DNA of 64,000 nucleotides from Paragordius varius. Taxonomy: Eukaryota; Nematomorpha. The first letter of the stretch is position 1. The number at the start of each line of letters is the position of its first letter. The DNA is taken from the NCBI GenBank assembly GCA_964247055.1, contig OZ176058.1, positions 2,542,001 through 2,606,000 of the forward strand. The letters are read 5' to 3'. Shown here in pieces: positions 1-12,840 of this stretch. The notes below the pieces were generated by a model, which ran no database searches, was not told the origin of the DNA, and saw only the letters and a list, made by a program, of their open reading frames with translations. Made by a program: the position numbers and the translations under genes.

Positions 1-2828
1 GCCTCTTATTTAAGTTTAACTTATATATAAAGCTATGAATTTGGAAAAGCTCAGAATGGGGTGGGGTCTACTTTAAATATCTTATTAATGCTTAACACAA
101 TATTAAAAATCTATATTTTTTAGATCAAATCAGCTCCTATGACACGTGCGTGGGATAGTAATGCCCAAACTTCGTATGGATACAGTGGGAATAATTGGTA
201 TACGTTTGATGATGCCGAAAGCCTTAAAAAGAAAGTAAGTCCACTAAGTTACTTATATTTGCAATCGTAAAAGGGGTAGTTATCAAGCTTTTATATGGTA
301 TTTTATCCCATTTTTCCTGAAACCAGATATATTCTAGGTTATCCGCGCTACTATATATATCATTTACACTTCGAATTCACCTTTGAACGTTTCATTCATC
401 CTCGAACATTAAGAATTTACCCTGAAGATAAATTACGTGTTTTTGGACTAATAATTTAAATAACTATTATTTGATCTTTCTTTATGGCATAGCATTAAAC
501 AAAGTTTTATTTTTTAAAATATCCAGTTAAAATACTAGGGTGAACTGATTAAGATTTGAGATGTTCAATGGTGTTAAAAGGTTTTGTTGTTTAAGAAATA
601 TAAGGTATGTTTTATACCTTAGCAAATAATTTAATTTGGTTTTCAAAAAATGAATATTCGTTGTAAAATAATATTAAATTTTTTCCATGTTTTAGGTTGA
701 TTATGCTTGCCCTACATACGGTGGTGCTATGATATGGGAGTTAAGTCAAAACAGAGATCAAAGTTTACTAAAAGCTGTATATGATGAGGTAATTTTTGTT
801 TAATCAAAAACTTATCTAAAAAAATATTGATTATATATAATTACAGACCATATTAGTATTATTTCATTACTTACAATTCAGCTTGATTAAGGATTTTTAT
901 GATATGTAGACCAGTGGTGCTCCTTAAATAATATAATAACTTTTTTGATGAACTTATGCTAAATATAAATATCTACAAATTTGCTATTATATGGCATGGC
1001 CTTTGGAAAAAATTGCGGCCTTCTTAATCTTTTTGGTTAGTCCAATGGAAATAGATTATGAATAGGTAGTCGATTCACCCTATTAAACTCATCTCATTTT
1101 TAATTCTTTGTTAACAGGTTAAGAGTCAATGTGGAATTGATTCTGGGAATGGCACAACAACCACCCAGGCGCCAGGTACCAGCACTTCTGGTAGTTCGAC
1201 AACAGCTGTTCCAACCGGAAGTACAACTTCTCGTTCGACAACAGCTGTTCCGACTGGAACTACCACTCATGCTAGTTCGACATCAGCTGTTCCAACACCT
1301 GGCCCTACAACAACCTCGGGCACAGGAGGGGGAGGTGATTGTCCCCAAACCCCAGCTGAGATCTGTAAAACTGGCAACAATTTAGGATATGCCAGCTATC
1401 CACCCGATTGCAAGTATTGTATTGTCTTTTTAGATTCTTTTATTGTTTATTACAATAAAAAAACGAAATTATTCAGACAAAACGGAAATCAAAGAAAGAC
1501 AATCTACCATACTTTTTGAACTTTATCTTTTCCTAAGTTATCAAATAATAATATATATATAATTGTTGTTACCAATCTACATCTCTATTTCATATTTTTC
1601 AGTTTAATACAATGAGTTTATGTTCAAAAAAATTACAGTGGTTTTTAGAAAGAAATAATTGTTTATATGTGATTACGTTCTGTCCTTACATTTTCAATTT
1701 TTACTGTATTTACTCCCCTCATTGTGCGAATGTTATATACTAATCTCAGCTTTCTCTCTATTAAAGTGTATGCATAGGCAATCTTGGGACTCCCGCATAT
1801 AAGTTAGGTATTAAACTGTATCCACCGCTTTTTTAGGCGGACCCTTTTGCTGGTACCATCGACCGGCCCAAAATAAATGTTTTTTCCCGAGTATAATATA
1901 TAAGAATGTGATATGTATGGAATGACTCTAGATTATCTGATCGTAAATCAAAAATTCGGATTTGATAAAGAGTTAAGAATATATGAGATAGGGAGTTGTA
2001 AGCTCTCCAGGAGATTCTTAATGATTTAGTTGATGCAGACTTTATCGATTAATTTACATATCCGTAGTTCAGACCCATAAATAGCAACGGGTTAAACCAC
2101 TTATATATAATGAATTAATGATAATTTGCCATATCATTATAGAAACTAGTGTAAAAAGCTGATAATCGAGTAAAGTAATAGCCCACACAATAATCTCGCA
2201 AAAAAATCATTTTCGATCTTAAACCATTGGATACTTGATCATAAGATATTGCATTTCGGCATCACGTTCTAACTATTATATTGATTATGAAATAAAAATT
2301 TTAGGTATCCGATTTGTGAAGCATTCGATATAACCCTAGCTCTTAGGGTCAGTATGTGCGTTGTCTTTGATTTTTAATAAGAAAATGAAAAAAACTCTAT
2401 TCAGTAAAACATTGTTAGTTTTCATTAATTGCCAGCCATAGAGCCTATTCAGCAAAATGAAATATAATTAATTTAAATATATTCTTCCCTTTTTTACCAT
2501 CGTAATAAATATATTCGTTGTATATTCTTTGGCAGCAAAATTGATAAAAAAACCATCATGTACACTTAAAGAGTGTATCTACAATACTAGTCCACGAATA
2601 CTACGGACAACGAACGGTTTTACATACATCATATAGTATTTTGTTAGTTTCATATCATTTTTTAGTTTATTTTCAATTAAAACTTTCTTTAATATTTATT
2701 TTAGCAAGTTTGTGTCGTGCGTAGCCTATGTGATTATGGATTGCCCTGCAGGCCTGGTGTGGAATCCGACGATTAATGCATGCGATTGGAGCACAAATTA
2801 TGCTTGTACATCCTGCAAAATAAATTAA
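1..2828 (+). CDS. GH18 chitinase with CBM14 tail, gene A (3' part only)
   Basis: Secreted-type chitinase, last four exons only; the rest lies before the window. Exons by GT-AG rule and homology to genes B and C: 124-234, 696-788, 1118-1413, 2705-2828 (TAA at 2826). The first two encode the end of the GH18 barrel, including the GAMIWELSQN strand whose Trp lines the -1 sugar site in this family. The third encodes a Ser/Thr/Pro linker with a 13-14 residue unit (STTAVPTG type) repeated three times, then the first Cys residues of the tail. The last exon completes a peritrophin-A-like domain (CPAGLVWNP, ACDW, YAC). Intron phases equal those of introns 8-10 in B and C. Positions 1-123 look like intron. 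It resembles gene C more than gene B in the 37-codon exon. The family hydrolyses beta-1,4 links in chitin; substrate and expression are unknown here. Confidence 0.9.
355..585. repeat. Degenerate MITE-2 copy in gene A intron
   Basis: Left arm ATTTACACTTCGAATTCACC with decayed iterations, right arm with GGGTGAAC and GTTCAATGGTG. Much more diverged than the copies in genes B and C. Confidence 0.45.
911..1050. repeat. hAT-type terminal fragment in gene A intron 9
   Basis: Begins CAGTGGTGCTCCTTAAA, like the outer end of hAT elements, and carries ATGGCCTTTGGAAAA and GCGGCC tracts resembling the subterminal part of the hAT at 6255-8108. No matching second end seen. Confidence 0.35.
1453..1705. mobile_element. 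MITE-1 copy in gene A intron 10
   Basis: Inverted ends CAATAAAAAAACGAAATTAT and AATTTTTACTG, both flanked by TA. Internal ATACTTTTTGAACTT matches other copies. Non-autonomous and presumably mobilised by a Tc1/mariner transposase (inferred from the TA target and CAGT tip of the family). Confidence 0.75.
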
Positions 2829-2833
2829 ATAAA
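2828..2833 (+). promoter_or_regulatory. Candidate poly(A) signal of gene A
   Basis: AATAAA overlapping the last base of the gene A stop codon. If used, the 3' UTR would be very short. In DNA this AT-rich the hexamer also occurs by chance. Confidence 0.35.
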
Positions 2834-2923
2834 AATTATTGGGATAAATTTTAACCAAATTAATTTTAGCATAGCTTAAATTTGTAAACCGCTAAAACAT
2901 ATTCTAATTTTTTTATGTAAATA

Positions 2924-3139
2924 CAGTCATATCTTTTTGTTTATAAAAAAATATTTTCTTTCGTTAAATGGGTATTGGTAAAGAATTGAAAAAAAAACAA
3001 GTGCTCTATGGTATTAACAATATCTATTCAAAAGAATATAGGAATTACCATAGAACTCTTGTTTTTTCAATTAATTACCAAATATTTATACCCAAACGAA
3101 AAAAAATAAATTTTCGATAAAATAAAGTATACATGACTG
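2924..3139. mobile_element. Palindromic MITE (MITE-3), TA-flanked
   Basis: A 216-bp near-perfect foldback with tips CAGTCATATC and ATACATGACTG and a TA on each side. Its arms (AATGGGTATTGGTAAAGAAT left; ACCAAATATTTATACCC right) differ from MITE-1, so it is a separate family with the same target type. It lies 95 bases after the gene A stop. Confidence 0.8.
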
Positions 3140-3147
3140 TAATATAT

Positions 3148-3334
3148 ATTCAATTATACAGACATAACGTAAAAACATACAAACAATGTTTTTTTAACCA
3201 TACGTTTCTTATACCTTAAATTACCTTATATAAATAATCTAATCCCAGTGAAGTTAAAAAATATGATTGCCTATTAAAAAAATATTTGTTTCTAAAGTTT
3301 TTCATTTTGTTTGTATAATTTCTAATTTTAGCGT
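3148..3334. mobile_element. MITE-1 copy, eroded left end
   Basis: TCAATTATACAGACATAACG on the left and TTTGTTTGTATAATTTCTAA on the right are the family's inverted arms. It follows MITE-3 almost directly. Confidence 0.6.
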
Positions 3335-4861
3335 ATAATGCCTTAAATTTATTATAATTTTATGTGTAAATAATACATTCCTAATTATAGATTCGTGTAG
3401 TATTTAACCAAAAACGTATCTGCAAATAAATGTTTAGCAAAATTACTTCTACTATAATGTATGTATGATGTATTGGAAATTAACCTTTAAATATACCCGT
3501 TTGTCACTTTAAATGTTGTGTTTTAAAGTTAATTATACCTTGGAAAAAGCGATAAATCGACAACCATCTATCCTATAATAATAAGAATTAGTTGAATAAT
3601 TTAAAGACTCGCGGCCCTATATTCAGAAAAAAATATTTTATCCAATTGTACCATAACAAATAAAGAGTACTCTCTTAAATCAATTAACCTAGTATTTTAA
3701 TTTTCAATTCAACTGCTAGTAACTGATCCTTTCCGGTTATATATTTGAGTCCATTAAGCTTAATAGAGTTTAATATTGATATACTAAAATTAAAATATTA
3801 TTGATTTCCCTTTTTTAATAAAGCGAATTTATAGAAAATACCTAAGAGTCCGTGTCTATCTATCGTTACAAATTTGGAATCACTTTTTTTACGTTTTAAA
3901 TTCAGATATTTAAAGAGAGTAGATGCTATTCAATTAAAAATAAGGGGGCCAAGCGCCAAAGTAAGCATGAAAATTAAGCAAATGTTTTCAGTATTTTGAC
4001 TATTTTTTAGATTAAATGCAAAACGTTTAAAGTTTGATTTATTGATTTTAAAAAAACCGTGATACTCCGACACACAATATATATATATATATATATATCA
4101 GTATTAAAATTATTAATTGTAAACTATATCACGTATTAAATATATCACAATACAGTAAAAAGTAAATTAAACATGATTTCAGACTTCTGAGCATCTTTGA
4201 TTTGCTTTGGGTTGTAGTTGATTGTGGTTTAATTTCATATTTTTGTTTGTTATTTAAAGAAAGACTTAATTAGATGGGAACTCATACCCAGGGCCAACGC
4301 GGTGAGAGAAAAGTTTCGGGTTTCGAACTATGGCACATCACATATAAAATGTAGGGTGGGACCCCACATCCATCACCCCCTATGATTTTATTATGCAGAT
4401 AGTTTGGAAAAATTTCGTCTGCACATTTTTCTATTGGCATGATTGAGGGATACACCTAATGCCCTTTTTCTCACATTTGTGCTGCTTATACTTGTGGGCA
4501 CTTATTAAACACTTTATTACCTTTTCATTTTTTACCCCAGTTTACCTTTTGGGATAGTTTTATATGCCAGATTTTGTAAAAACTAGTTTTGAAAGTTATT
4601 TTAATAAAAAATTATCAAACATTGTCGCATGTATTAAAGCTTATATTATTTACAATGTGACTTCTAGAGTTTGAAATCAAAACAGCTACAAAACACGGTT
4701 GAAACGAACAATTTACAAAAATTTTGCAAATAAAATTTTTTAAAGTTAATCATTTACATTTCTAACATAATATACATTTATTTGCCGGTTGCATTAGCGA
4801 TTAAAAAATTTTATAGAAAGACGACAAAAATAGTAAGGGATGAGGATTTTTTTATATTTTA
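3335..4861. other. Gene-poor AT-rich stretch
   Basis: No coding signal. It contains a (TA)n run near 4076-4098 and a less AT-rich patch at 4265-4400 with CAGGGCCAACGCGG and GGGTTTCGAACTATGG, for which I have no assignment. Confidence 0.5.
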
Positions 4862-5412
4862 TAAAAAACTAGCGTAAATTTAGCCCCAAAAGCACGCTGT
4901 TTTGATATGACTGGTCAGTTTATCGCGGGTAGCTCTTTGCTCAGCAGCTATCATCAAAGAAACGCTTGACTAAAACTTTTGCCTTTTAACAGGGAATATG
5001 TTGAGTTCGTAATGAATTTTTACGGTCTCATACCTTTGGCGAAAAATAGATTCAAAAAATTATTTTTGTGGACTTTGTTTTTTGAAAATAAGGCATTTTA
5101 CGGGGGAGCGGGTAAAAAGAGGGCCTAAATTAAAAAATCGAGACGACTATGTTCAGCGCAATCAAAAATAAGTAAACAAAAATCATACTTGAAATTGAAT
5201 GGTCCAACACGTTCTCCGGAAAATTGTCTCAGAGACACGATTTTTGTGGACCTCTGTTTTCAAACGTTATTTGGGGGCCTATTTCAAAAAAAGGGCGAAG
5301 CTATTGTCGGGGCATTCATTAATGATTATATTTTTTCGATATTTGGATTTGTATGGGTCCACCGGTTTCCGGAATTAGATCACAAAGCCAGCATTTTCCA
5401 TTTTTATAAATA
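4862..5412 (-). repeat. Fragment of the satellite-bearing hAT family
   Basis: Reverse-complement relative of about 15128-15660: shared blocks include TCCAACACGTTCTCCGGAAA, GGTCTCATACCTTTGGCG and GCGGGTAGCTC with TTTTGCCTTTTAACAGGGAA. No CAGGGCTTCTTAAACT tip was found at either side, so it is a fragment. The open frame at 5189-5428 has a counterpart at 15132-15374 on the other strand, but with other frames equally open and no start context I do not call it a gene. Confidence 0.7.
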
Positions 5413-5723
5413 TATAGATTATGTATAATGCGCCCAAAACACTAAACTAAGCATATTTTTAAATTCGGCGATTAATGGCCTAATTTTTAAGATATTAAAT
5501 TTCAAATCGCTCTGGGGTATAAACTACCCCAAAATTGTTAATTAAATTAGTTTTATATTACCATTAAGTATTTTACAATCAACCCAATAAATTTTTCTTT
5601 CCCATTTTTGATGAGTTGAGACAGTTAAGTCAGTTGGTCCTCCTGCAAAACTCTTGTAGTTAAGCGTCTTGGCAAATGTGTCTACCTGGTCGCTCTCATA
5701 TTTTACGTGAAATCACAATTTTA
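5413..5723. other. Gene-free spacer
   Basis: No coding, RNA or repeat signal recognised between the satellite fragment and the next MITE-1 copy. Confidence 0.4.
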
Positions 5724-6004
5724 CAGTAAAAATTGAAATTATACGGACAAAGTGTAAAAATATAAAGACAATATTTTTTTTTCATGAGACAACCATACTT
5801 TTTGATTTATCCTATAAAAAACATTTAATTTATTATCGTAAAATACATTATTTATTGTGTTACCAATTTACATTACTATATTATAATTTGCAGTTTAAAA
5901 CAATCAGTTATATTTAGAAAAATCAAGATTAAAAAAGTATGATTGTCTTTTAGAAAGTAATATTTGTCTTTATATTTTTACGTTTTGTCTGGATAATTTC
6001 AAAA
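5724..6004. mobile_element. MITE-1 copy
   Basis: Starts CAGTAAAAATTGAAATTATA after TA; the right arm has TTTACGTTTTGTCTGGATAA and ends degenerately. Confidence 0.75.
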
Positions 6005-6254
6005 CCATTATTTACATGTGTTAATCGATAAAACATGTTCACAAAAATTTTTTTGAGCAAACGATAACTTTCAAGTGTATTTATCATGGCAATCCGTGAA
6101 ATTTTGTTTTAGCACAAAATTCGACAAAACAATTGAATAATAAAAATAAGGCACTTGTTTCTGGCGAACATTATGAATCTTTGTATTTTTAGTAGAATGA
6201 ACAAATGGTGTTTCTATCAAATTTACCTTTTTTTCTGACGTCTTTAGTTTATAT

Positions 6255-8108
6255 CAGAGTGATACTCAAACCGCGGCCCGCGGGCTGCACGCGGCCCTAA
6301 GAGTGCTTTAAAATTGCCCTATGACCAAATTGATACATTTATTATATTTTAATAAATTTTTAAAATACACATAAGCGAATTTTCGCGTATTTTAATATTA
6401 ATTTATTTTCTTTAAATAATTTTTATTTTTTACCCAATTTGAAAAGTAGAAAAATTTCCTACATTAAAATGATTTCAAAATTTTGGCACACGTTGTTTCT
6501 GTTTCTGTATTTTATTTTATTTTCTATTTTAAAATTTTTATTGCATTCCTTTTTTGTAAACCAAGCCTTTCACCCAAACTTGCATATTCTTTTCATTGCT
6601 ATCTTACATCATTTTCTGATACTCATTTCCATAAAATATTTATCAAATCAACATCATTAAATTTCGTCCTGTTTTTTATAGCATATTCAAATTATATTCC
6701 TATTTTTTTGAAAAAATTTAAAAATTTACATAATATTTAAACATAAATTAAAAGGATGACATCTAATGCTAAAAAACGTAAATTATCCGATAAAAATCGC
6801 TCCTTTAAAAAATAATAGGGCGAAAGATTTTTTTCGATTTTAAAAAATGTTGTTACCTGCCTTATATGTAAAGACCAGATAATTATAAAAAATACAATAT
6901 GGAAAGATACCACAATGTGCGCTCTTCATGAGATTTTGGAACGACAACATAATCAACGAGTATTTTTTTTTCCAATGAATAATACCACGAAAAGAAGTAA
7001 TTACCTAGAAATAATTAGCATTTTTTTCGATAATAATGGCATATCTATGGAAAAATTGGTTTTGTGCACAGATGGGTCTCCCTCTATCATTGGAATAAAC
7101 AAAGGATTTATTCCCCTTTTGAAAAACAAATATAATTTGCAAAATATTTATCCTTTTACTGCTTTATTCATCAGCAACTTGGTTTCGCGTATTAAAGATG
7201 AATCACTCAATTCAGTAATAAAAACGTTTGTGGATATAGTTAACCACATCCGTGGTAAAGAATTCAACGGCCGTAAATTCAAAAACCTTCTGAAAGATAT
7301 CCACAGTGAATTTGACCATATCTGTACACCGCTGTGCGATGGCTTAGCCTTACCAAAGTATTAAATAGATTTTTTATTTTAAGGCATAAAATTCTATTAT
7401 TTATAAATGATAACAGAAGGTTTGACGAGGAAAACAGTGACAAACAGTGGGTTTTATTAGCCTACCTTTGCGACATTACCGCGGAGGTTATCATCTAACA
7501 TTTTTATCTAATGAGATGAAATTCAGAATTAGGATATATTAAAAATTTCTTAAAACTCGTTGAAAATCCATGGCATATGGATGTATTCAATATTAAGCAA
7601 CTTGAGCATTTCGGTTTTGACAGGCGCATATCATTGAAGATTTCGTAGATCTTTAAAATGATTTCAGGAGGCTATATTAGGAGAATCGTGGGGAAGAAAG
7701 ATATGTAGAGTTTTGGCAAGATTAGCCAAATACTGTTTTTCCTTCAACTTACACGTGTGAGGCGGCATATTCAAAAATGAAGTATGTTAAGAATACATAC
7801 AGAAATCGCTTAACCGATGATCTTATGGACGACGTATTAAGATTGGTCTGTCATGAGGCGAAACTTGTCAAAAATTATTGGTTAATATCAAAATAAATAT
7901 TAACGAAATATGTTAATTTTTTAAATGGTGCAAAAAACGTGTTTTTAGCTGGATTTACATGCGATCCGCAATTCATTGTGCTGATTTTATGTATAAATAT
8001 GTGTATATGTTAAAATAGCTATGAAATATTTGCCATTATTAGGTTCATGGCCCTCGAAAAAATAATTTATTTTATTTGGCCCGTCAAATTTTTTGGTGAG
8101 TACCACTG
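6255..8108 (+). mobile_element. hAT-family DNA transposon, degenerate
   Basis: A 1,854-bp element with ends CAGAGTGATACTCAAACC and GGTGAGTACCACTG (inverted) and 8-bp target copies GTTTATAT (6247) and GTATATAT (8109), differing at one base. The inside reads as a ZBED/SCAND3-like hAT transposase, from about 6755 (MTSNAKKRKLSDK start) to about 7895. A middle part has LVSRIKDESLNSVI and VNHIRGKEFNGRKFKNLL. The C-terminal dimerisation segment has CEAAYSKMKYVKNTYRNRLT near 7760-7815. Stops and frameshifts interrupt it (for example two stops near 6810), so it cannot encode an active enzyme. The same 3' tip recurs alone in a gene C intron. Confidence 0.85.
6915..7364 (+). pseudogene. hAT transposase remnant, central part
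   Basis: The longest open piece (149 codons) of the transposase within 6255-8108. It covers the region where hAT proteins of the ZBED5/SCAND3 type read TDGAPAM followed by CxIHREAL and VNFIKxRPLNSRLF. Here the matching stretches are CTDGSPSIIG, ALFISNLVSRIKDESLNS and IVNHIRGKEFNGRKFKNLL. Codons downstream continue the same protein in other frames. This is a relic, not a host gene. Confidence 0.75.
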
Positions 8109-8118
8109 GTATATATAT

Positions 8119-8390
8119 TGTAAAAACGGACAAAACGTATAAATTTAAAGACGAATATTTTTATTTAAAAGACGAACACTTTTTATACCTTAATTTTACC
8201 TGTATAACTTTTATTAAATTACTATTGTAAAATATAGAATTGGTTGTGTTAGTTATATATATCTTTTCGTACTTTACCATTTTTAACAATGAGTATCATT
8301 GTAAAAATCAGTATAATTTTCATTATCTTTAAGAAAAATTTTTTGTCTTTATAATTTTACGTTTTGTCCGTATAATTTCAGTTTTTACTG
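8119..8390. mobile_element. MITE-1 copy, abutting the hAT
   Basis: Arms ACGGACAAAACGTATAAA and TTTACGTTTTGTCCGTATAA, right tip TTTTTACTG then TA. The left end is eroded next to the hAT target copy. The left breakpoint of the tandem duplication falls inside it, near 8271. Confidence 0.7.
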
Positions 8391-9024
8391 TAAATTTTAG
8401 GTCGTTGCCTTCTCCCCCCAAAAATATTTGTTATAATATACGATGTGCGCTAATCTTGCGACTTTTCGATACTTTACACAAATGGCCACTTTGGAATTGT
8501 ATATATATACACATTATTTATTCCTTTTAAATGAACAATATACACTGCTTTCGAAGGTAAAAATAATCCTGGGTTTTTTAATGTGAAACATTTTACACTC
8601 TTTAGATTCTGACTCTTAAGAGTGTTTTTTATGGAAGTTATTTATATAATAACTTCTCTATATCAGATAATCGCAAAATTTGCGCACATTTTGTTATATA
8701 TAATTTTTTTAGCGAGAGCTAAAAGTTATATTTCAAAATATATCAGATAGATATATCATTACTTATAAAAAGCACAACAACAATTTTGTAAAATAATAAT
8801 TTTTATGTTGGGCGCTAAAAGTGCCAAAATGTTATAATTCTGAAATGAGCTTAATGTTCAGCATCATCGATATATTGAAAAAGAATTTTTACAATATTTT
8901 AAAGCGCTTTTAAACCGTTCTACAAGGCCTCAAAATAATATAATGCTTCAACATTTGCAAATTAAATTTTTGAAAAAAGTAGCATTATTTGAAAATATTT
9001 TTAGTTGATATCAAAATTTAGCAT

Positions 9025-9258
9025 TGTTAAAGTGGTAACTGACAGGCTAATTTGAATGAATCTTATATTATTTTATTAGATTAACCGCACAAACAACATT
9101 CATAATATATTAATAGATTAACCTCGTAACTTATGTTTGTAGTATTATTACATTATTAGATTATACTCACCATCACGTTTTACTATTGTTATTATACTTT
9201 AAATAAAGTGTAGAAAGGCAAGCAATTTACCTTGATATTTGTGAATACATTTACTCAT

Positions 9259-9291
<33 letters not shown>

Positions 9292-12200
9292 GATCATTAT
9301 ATAACAAGGAACATATACAATAAATTAATCCTTTTTTACCGTATCTGATGTTACTTGTCGTCCCATCTAAAATTGGAAGCTAAGACGCAAAGACAAACGA
9401 ACCAATAAATATAGCAGCTCCTCACGCTAGCATTGCCAATCTATCCATAGAAAAATACAATGATAAAAATGAATTCGAAGATTACCTCGAGTATATTAGC
9501 AACATACTTGAGGCAAAGGATATTCCGGTAACCGAAAAAACGCTTAAAACAACTATTCTAGCATATGGCGGATTCATAATTGTGATTAAGGATAACCAAC
9601 GCCTATATCTTGAGAATATAAAAGCCGCTAAGTGGGCTAAAATTACGGAAACGGGAAAAAATATTCAACCCGACGAAATCGAAATTCCAAAGCCGGTTTG
9701 ATTTTTTTAGGCTGGTATGAAACGATGGTGAATGTTCCACGCAATTCCTTGTAAGTGTCAAGATAGGCGCAGAGGAAGCCTAATTCACTGAAGCCATAGA
9801 ACAGCGTATACGTGATGCGTTCGTAATAGGACTGCGACAACCTCGACTAGAGATGGATATCCATTCCAGGTACCCAGATGCTTTGATAAACGGTATTCCT
9901 GTCCCATTAAAAACAATCGTGGATCTCGCACTAGCACATGAGGCTGCTAGAGCTGGATCACAGAATAACAATAATAGTAATAACAATAGCAATCGATATA
10001 GTAACAGCAATAATAATATCAATCGGTTACAACATAATAAATCCACCCAGCAAACAATAATACATCTACTGCTTGTAAACATTGCGGCACCACACACCCA
10101 CCCAACAAGTGTCCAGCCTGGAGACGATCCTGCAACAAATGCGGAAAGCTGAATTGTTAGGATGTGGCTAGCCAAGACAACGACCTAACTTCAATAGGCA
10201 ACTATTGAAGGATGTCAATGTAGGGCAAAATGCTCAAACATCTTAACTGATAACATTAATAATAAACGGTTTGAAAAAAGACTTCATCTATGATACCGGT
10301 TCTAATATCAGTGTAATGAACTTTAAAACTTGGGAACTAATAGGTAAACCAAACTACGACACCGTTAGTGAAATCATACAACAACACGAGAGTGCCAATG
10401 ATGTGGATAGCAAGCGTCAGCGTCCAGGTAAAAGGCAAACAAATGATCGGGGACATATGTGCCCTGAGCTAAACGATGGGGATGACACCACTGATCTGTG
10501 GACTGGACTGGATATCTAAGTTCCAGATTGAGATGCCACAGGTTAAAATTAATTATCTTAACTAAATGGGATTTGAGAAAATTTTAAAAACTTATTCGAA
10601 AATAAGTTAGGGTGTTATAAAGACCCTATAAAAATTCGCATTGCAGCGAATGCGATCCCGAAAGTATAGCCATGTCGCAGGGTGCTTTTTCCATTATGAG
10701 AAAAGGTGGAGAGAGAGGTGACGAGGCTAGAAAAGTTAGGCATCTTAGAACCGGTTGATCCTAACATACACCTGTTACATGGGCCACGCCTACGGTTAAT
10801 GTACTTAAACCGAATGGCGAATTAAGAATATGCAGTGATTTTCGGGTAACGATTAATAAGTGGTTGCAAGAAGACTCTCACATAATCCCCACGTTTTATG
10901 AGTTGGTGTCGAAAATAGGCGAAGGTCTCACATTCACAAAAATTGATTTTGTCAAGATTTGTAAACTATATCAACACATTAAGGTTTTTTTAGATACAAA
11001 CGCATGCCGTTTAGACTGGCCACCGCACCCATCATCTTTCAACGGGTGATGGAACAGGTGCTGGCTGAAAGCCCGGGAACTTGCGTATATTTAGATGACG
11101 TTCTAGTGACTGGTAGGACGGAAAATGAGCACGTTAATAAAATTAAATAACGTATTAAGTCGTCTCGATAAGGCCGAATCTAAATTAAGACAAGATAAAA
11201 TAATGATAGGTGCAGAATCAGTAAACTATTTAGGGTTTGAAATATCGAAAAAGAGTATAAGTCCATGTAAAAGAAAAATCTAGGCAATTAAGGAACCATA
11301 AAGGCCGGTAGATAAAAAGTCATTACGTAGTTTTTTAGGTTTTTCGACCTTTCATGTACGCTTTATACCAAAATTACAAATGATAGTCGGTCCCTTACAT
11401 GATTTAACTAGTAAACGAGATGTTGGACCGAGAAACATGAGAAAAGCTGGTTAGCAGCTAAAAATTTGTTAAGCGAAAAAGTTTTTTTAACACCATATAA
11501 TCCGAATAGGAAATTAATAATAGAAACTGATGCGTCAGATTTAGGATTTGGTATTTTAAGTCTTGAGATTAATAGTGAAAGAATACCGATAGCCTATGCC
11601 TCACAAAAGGGTAGCAACGCCGAAAGGCATTATTCCACTATCGAGAAGGAATAAGAAAGATTCATAGTTTTGTATATGGTAGAGTTAACCGCAGCGATTA
11701 TAATCCATAAAGTAGAAGAAACGTTGCAAGGTTTGGCTTTGCAAGAGAGATCGTTAGCGATAACTCTTCGTATTTTAGCAAAAAGTACTTCACGTCTACC
11801 TTAAGTACATTAGGGGTGAAACATATTAAGGCTAACCCCTACCATCCTAAGAGTAATGGGAGGGTAGAAAGGTTAGTAGTTATAATGAAAAATAAATACA
11901 AAAGAATAAAATATAATGCAATATCCACCCACGAAGCGTTTTACACTAGCCTATGGGGGTATAGAAACTCTATACACTCGACAACTAAAGAAACCCCGGC
12001 CCAATTAATGTTCAAGCGAACACCCCATACCCCCTTAACCTGTAGGGCTTGTTAGATGCACCGGCACCCCGACGTCAGTTTGCCATTAATGACCCAGTAA
12101 TGATTAAAAATGAATTAAGTCCAGGGTAGCGCGCCGGTGAGATCATGGACCGTACAGGGTTATTTTCATACAAGGTATGGGACAAAGACCGGGAGAAATT

Positions 12201-12731
12201 CGTGAGGATACACGCCGATCAAATAGTACACCAACCACAACAACAAACTACCACTTTCAGCAACACAAATGATGAGGACGTAACCACGGTCAAAGATGAT
12301 GTAACGATTGCCAAACCTCAACCAAACAGCTCGATCAATCCAAGTGACGAAACCGAGCCGATTATCCCGAGAGCCGCAAGTCGAAATAATAATACCCAGG
12401 AACCTGCGACAACCAGCTCCCCCACAAAAATACAGGAACGACGGTACCCGACAAGAAGTCGTCAGAAACCCGCCCACTTTCGTTAGAAGGGGGTAGTGAT
12501 GTTATAGTGGTACCTGACAGGCTAATTTGAATGAACCTTATATTATACTATTAGATTAACCGTACAAACAACATTCGTTATATAATATTAACCTCGTAAC
12601 TTCTGCTTGTAGTATTATTATATTATTAGAATATAGTCACCACCATGTTTTACTATTATTAATATACTTTTAATAAATTGTAGAAAGGCAAACAATTTAC
12701 CTTGATATTTGTGAATACATTTATACCTGAT

Positions 12732-12767
<36 letters not shown>

Positions 12768-12840
12768 ATCTAACAACCAACATATACAATAAATTAATCC
12801 TTTTTTTCATGTATTTTGTTACTTGTGGTCCCATCTAAAA
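9025..12840 (+). mobile_element. Ty3/gypsy LTR retrotransposon fossil 1
   Basis: 5' LTR 9025-9372 and 3' LTR 12500-12840, both starting TGTTAAAG or TGTTATAG, flanked by AGCAT on both sides. A likely primer-binding site (TTGGAAGC in this copy) follows the 5' LTR. Recognisable parts in order: gag about 9400-10190 with a double Cys/His zinc knuckle near 10070-10165; aspartic protease near 10285 (DTGS); reverse transcriptase about 10640-11160 (YLDD box); RNase H about 11460-11660; integrase about 11690-12060; variable tail to 12486. The order PR-RT-RH-IN gives Ty3/gypsy. It is a fossil with well over a dozen breaks and is shorter than its sister at 14772. The LTRs differ visibly, so it is not recent. 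Confidence 0.9.

Noticed and set aside
4265-4400. Possible tRNA-derived SINE head (GGGTTTCGAACTATGG like a B box)
   Set aside because: The box has an extra base, no proper A box or cloverleaf could be made, and no second copy was seen.
6439-6740. Two overlapping hydrophobic + frames
   Set aside because: They lie in the AT-rich 5' part of the hAT element and show no homology to a membrane protein.
9780-10175. Leu-rich - strand frame opposite the Ty3 gag region
   Set aside because: It is the antisense of an Asn-rich simple stretch in the fossil.
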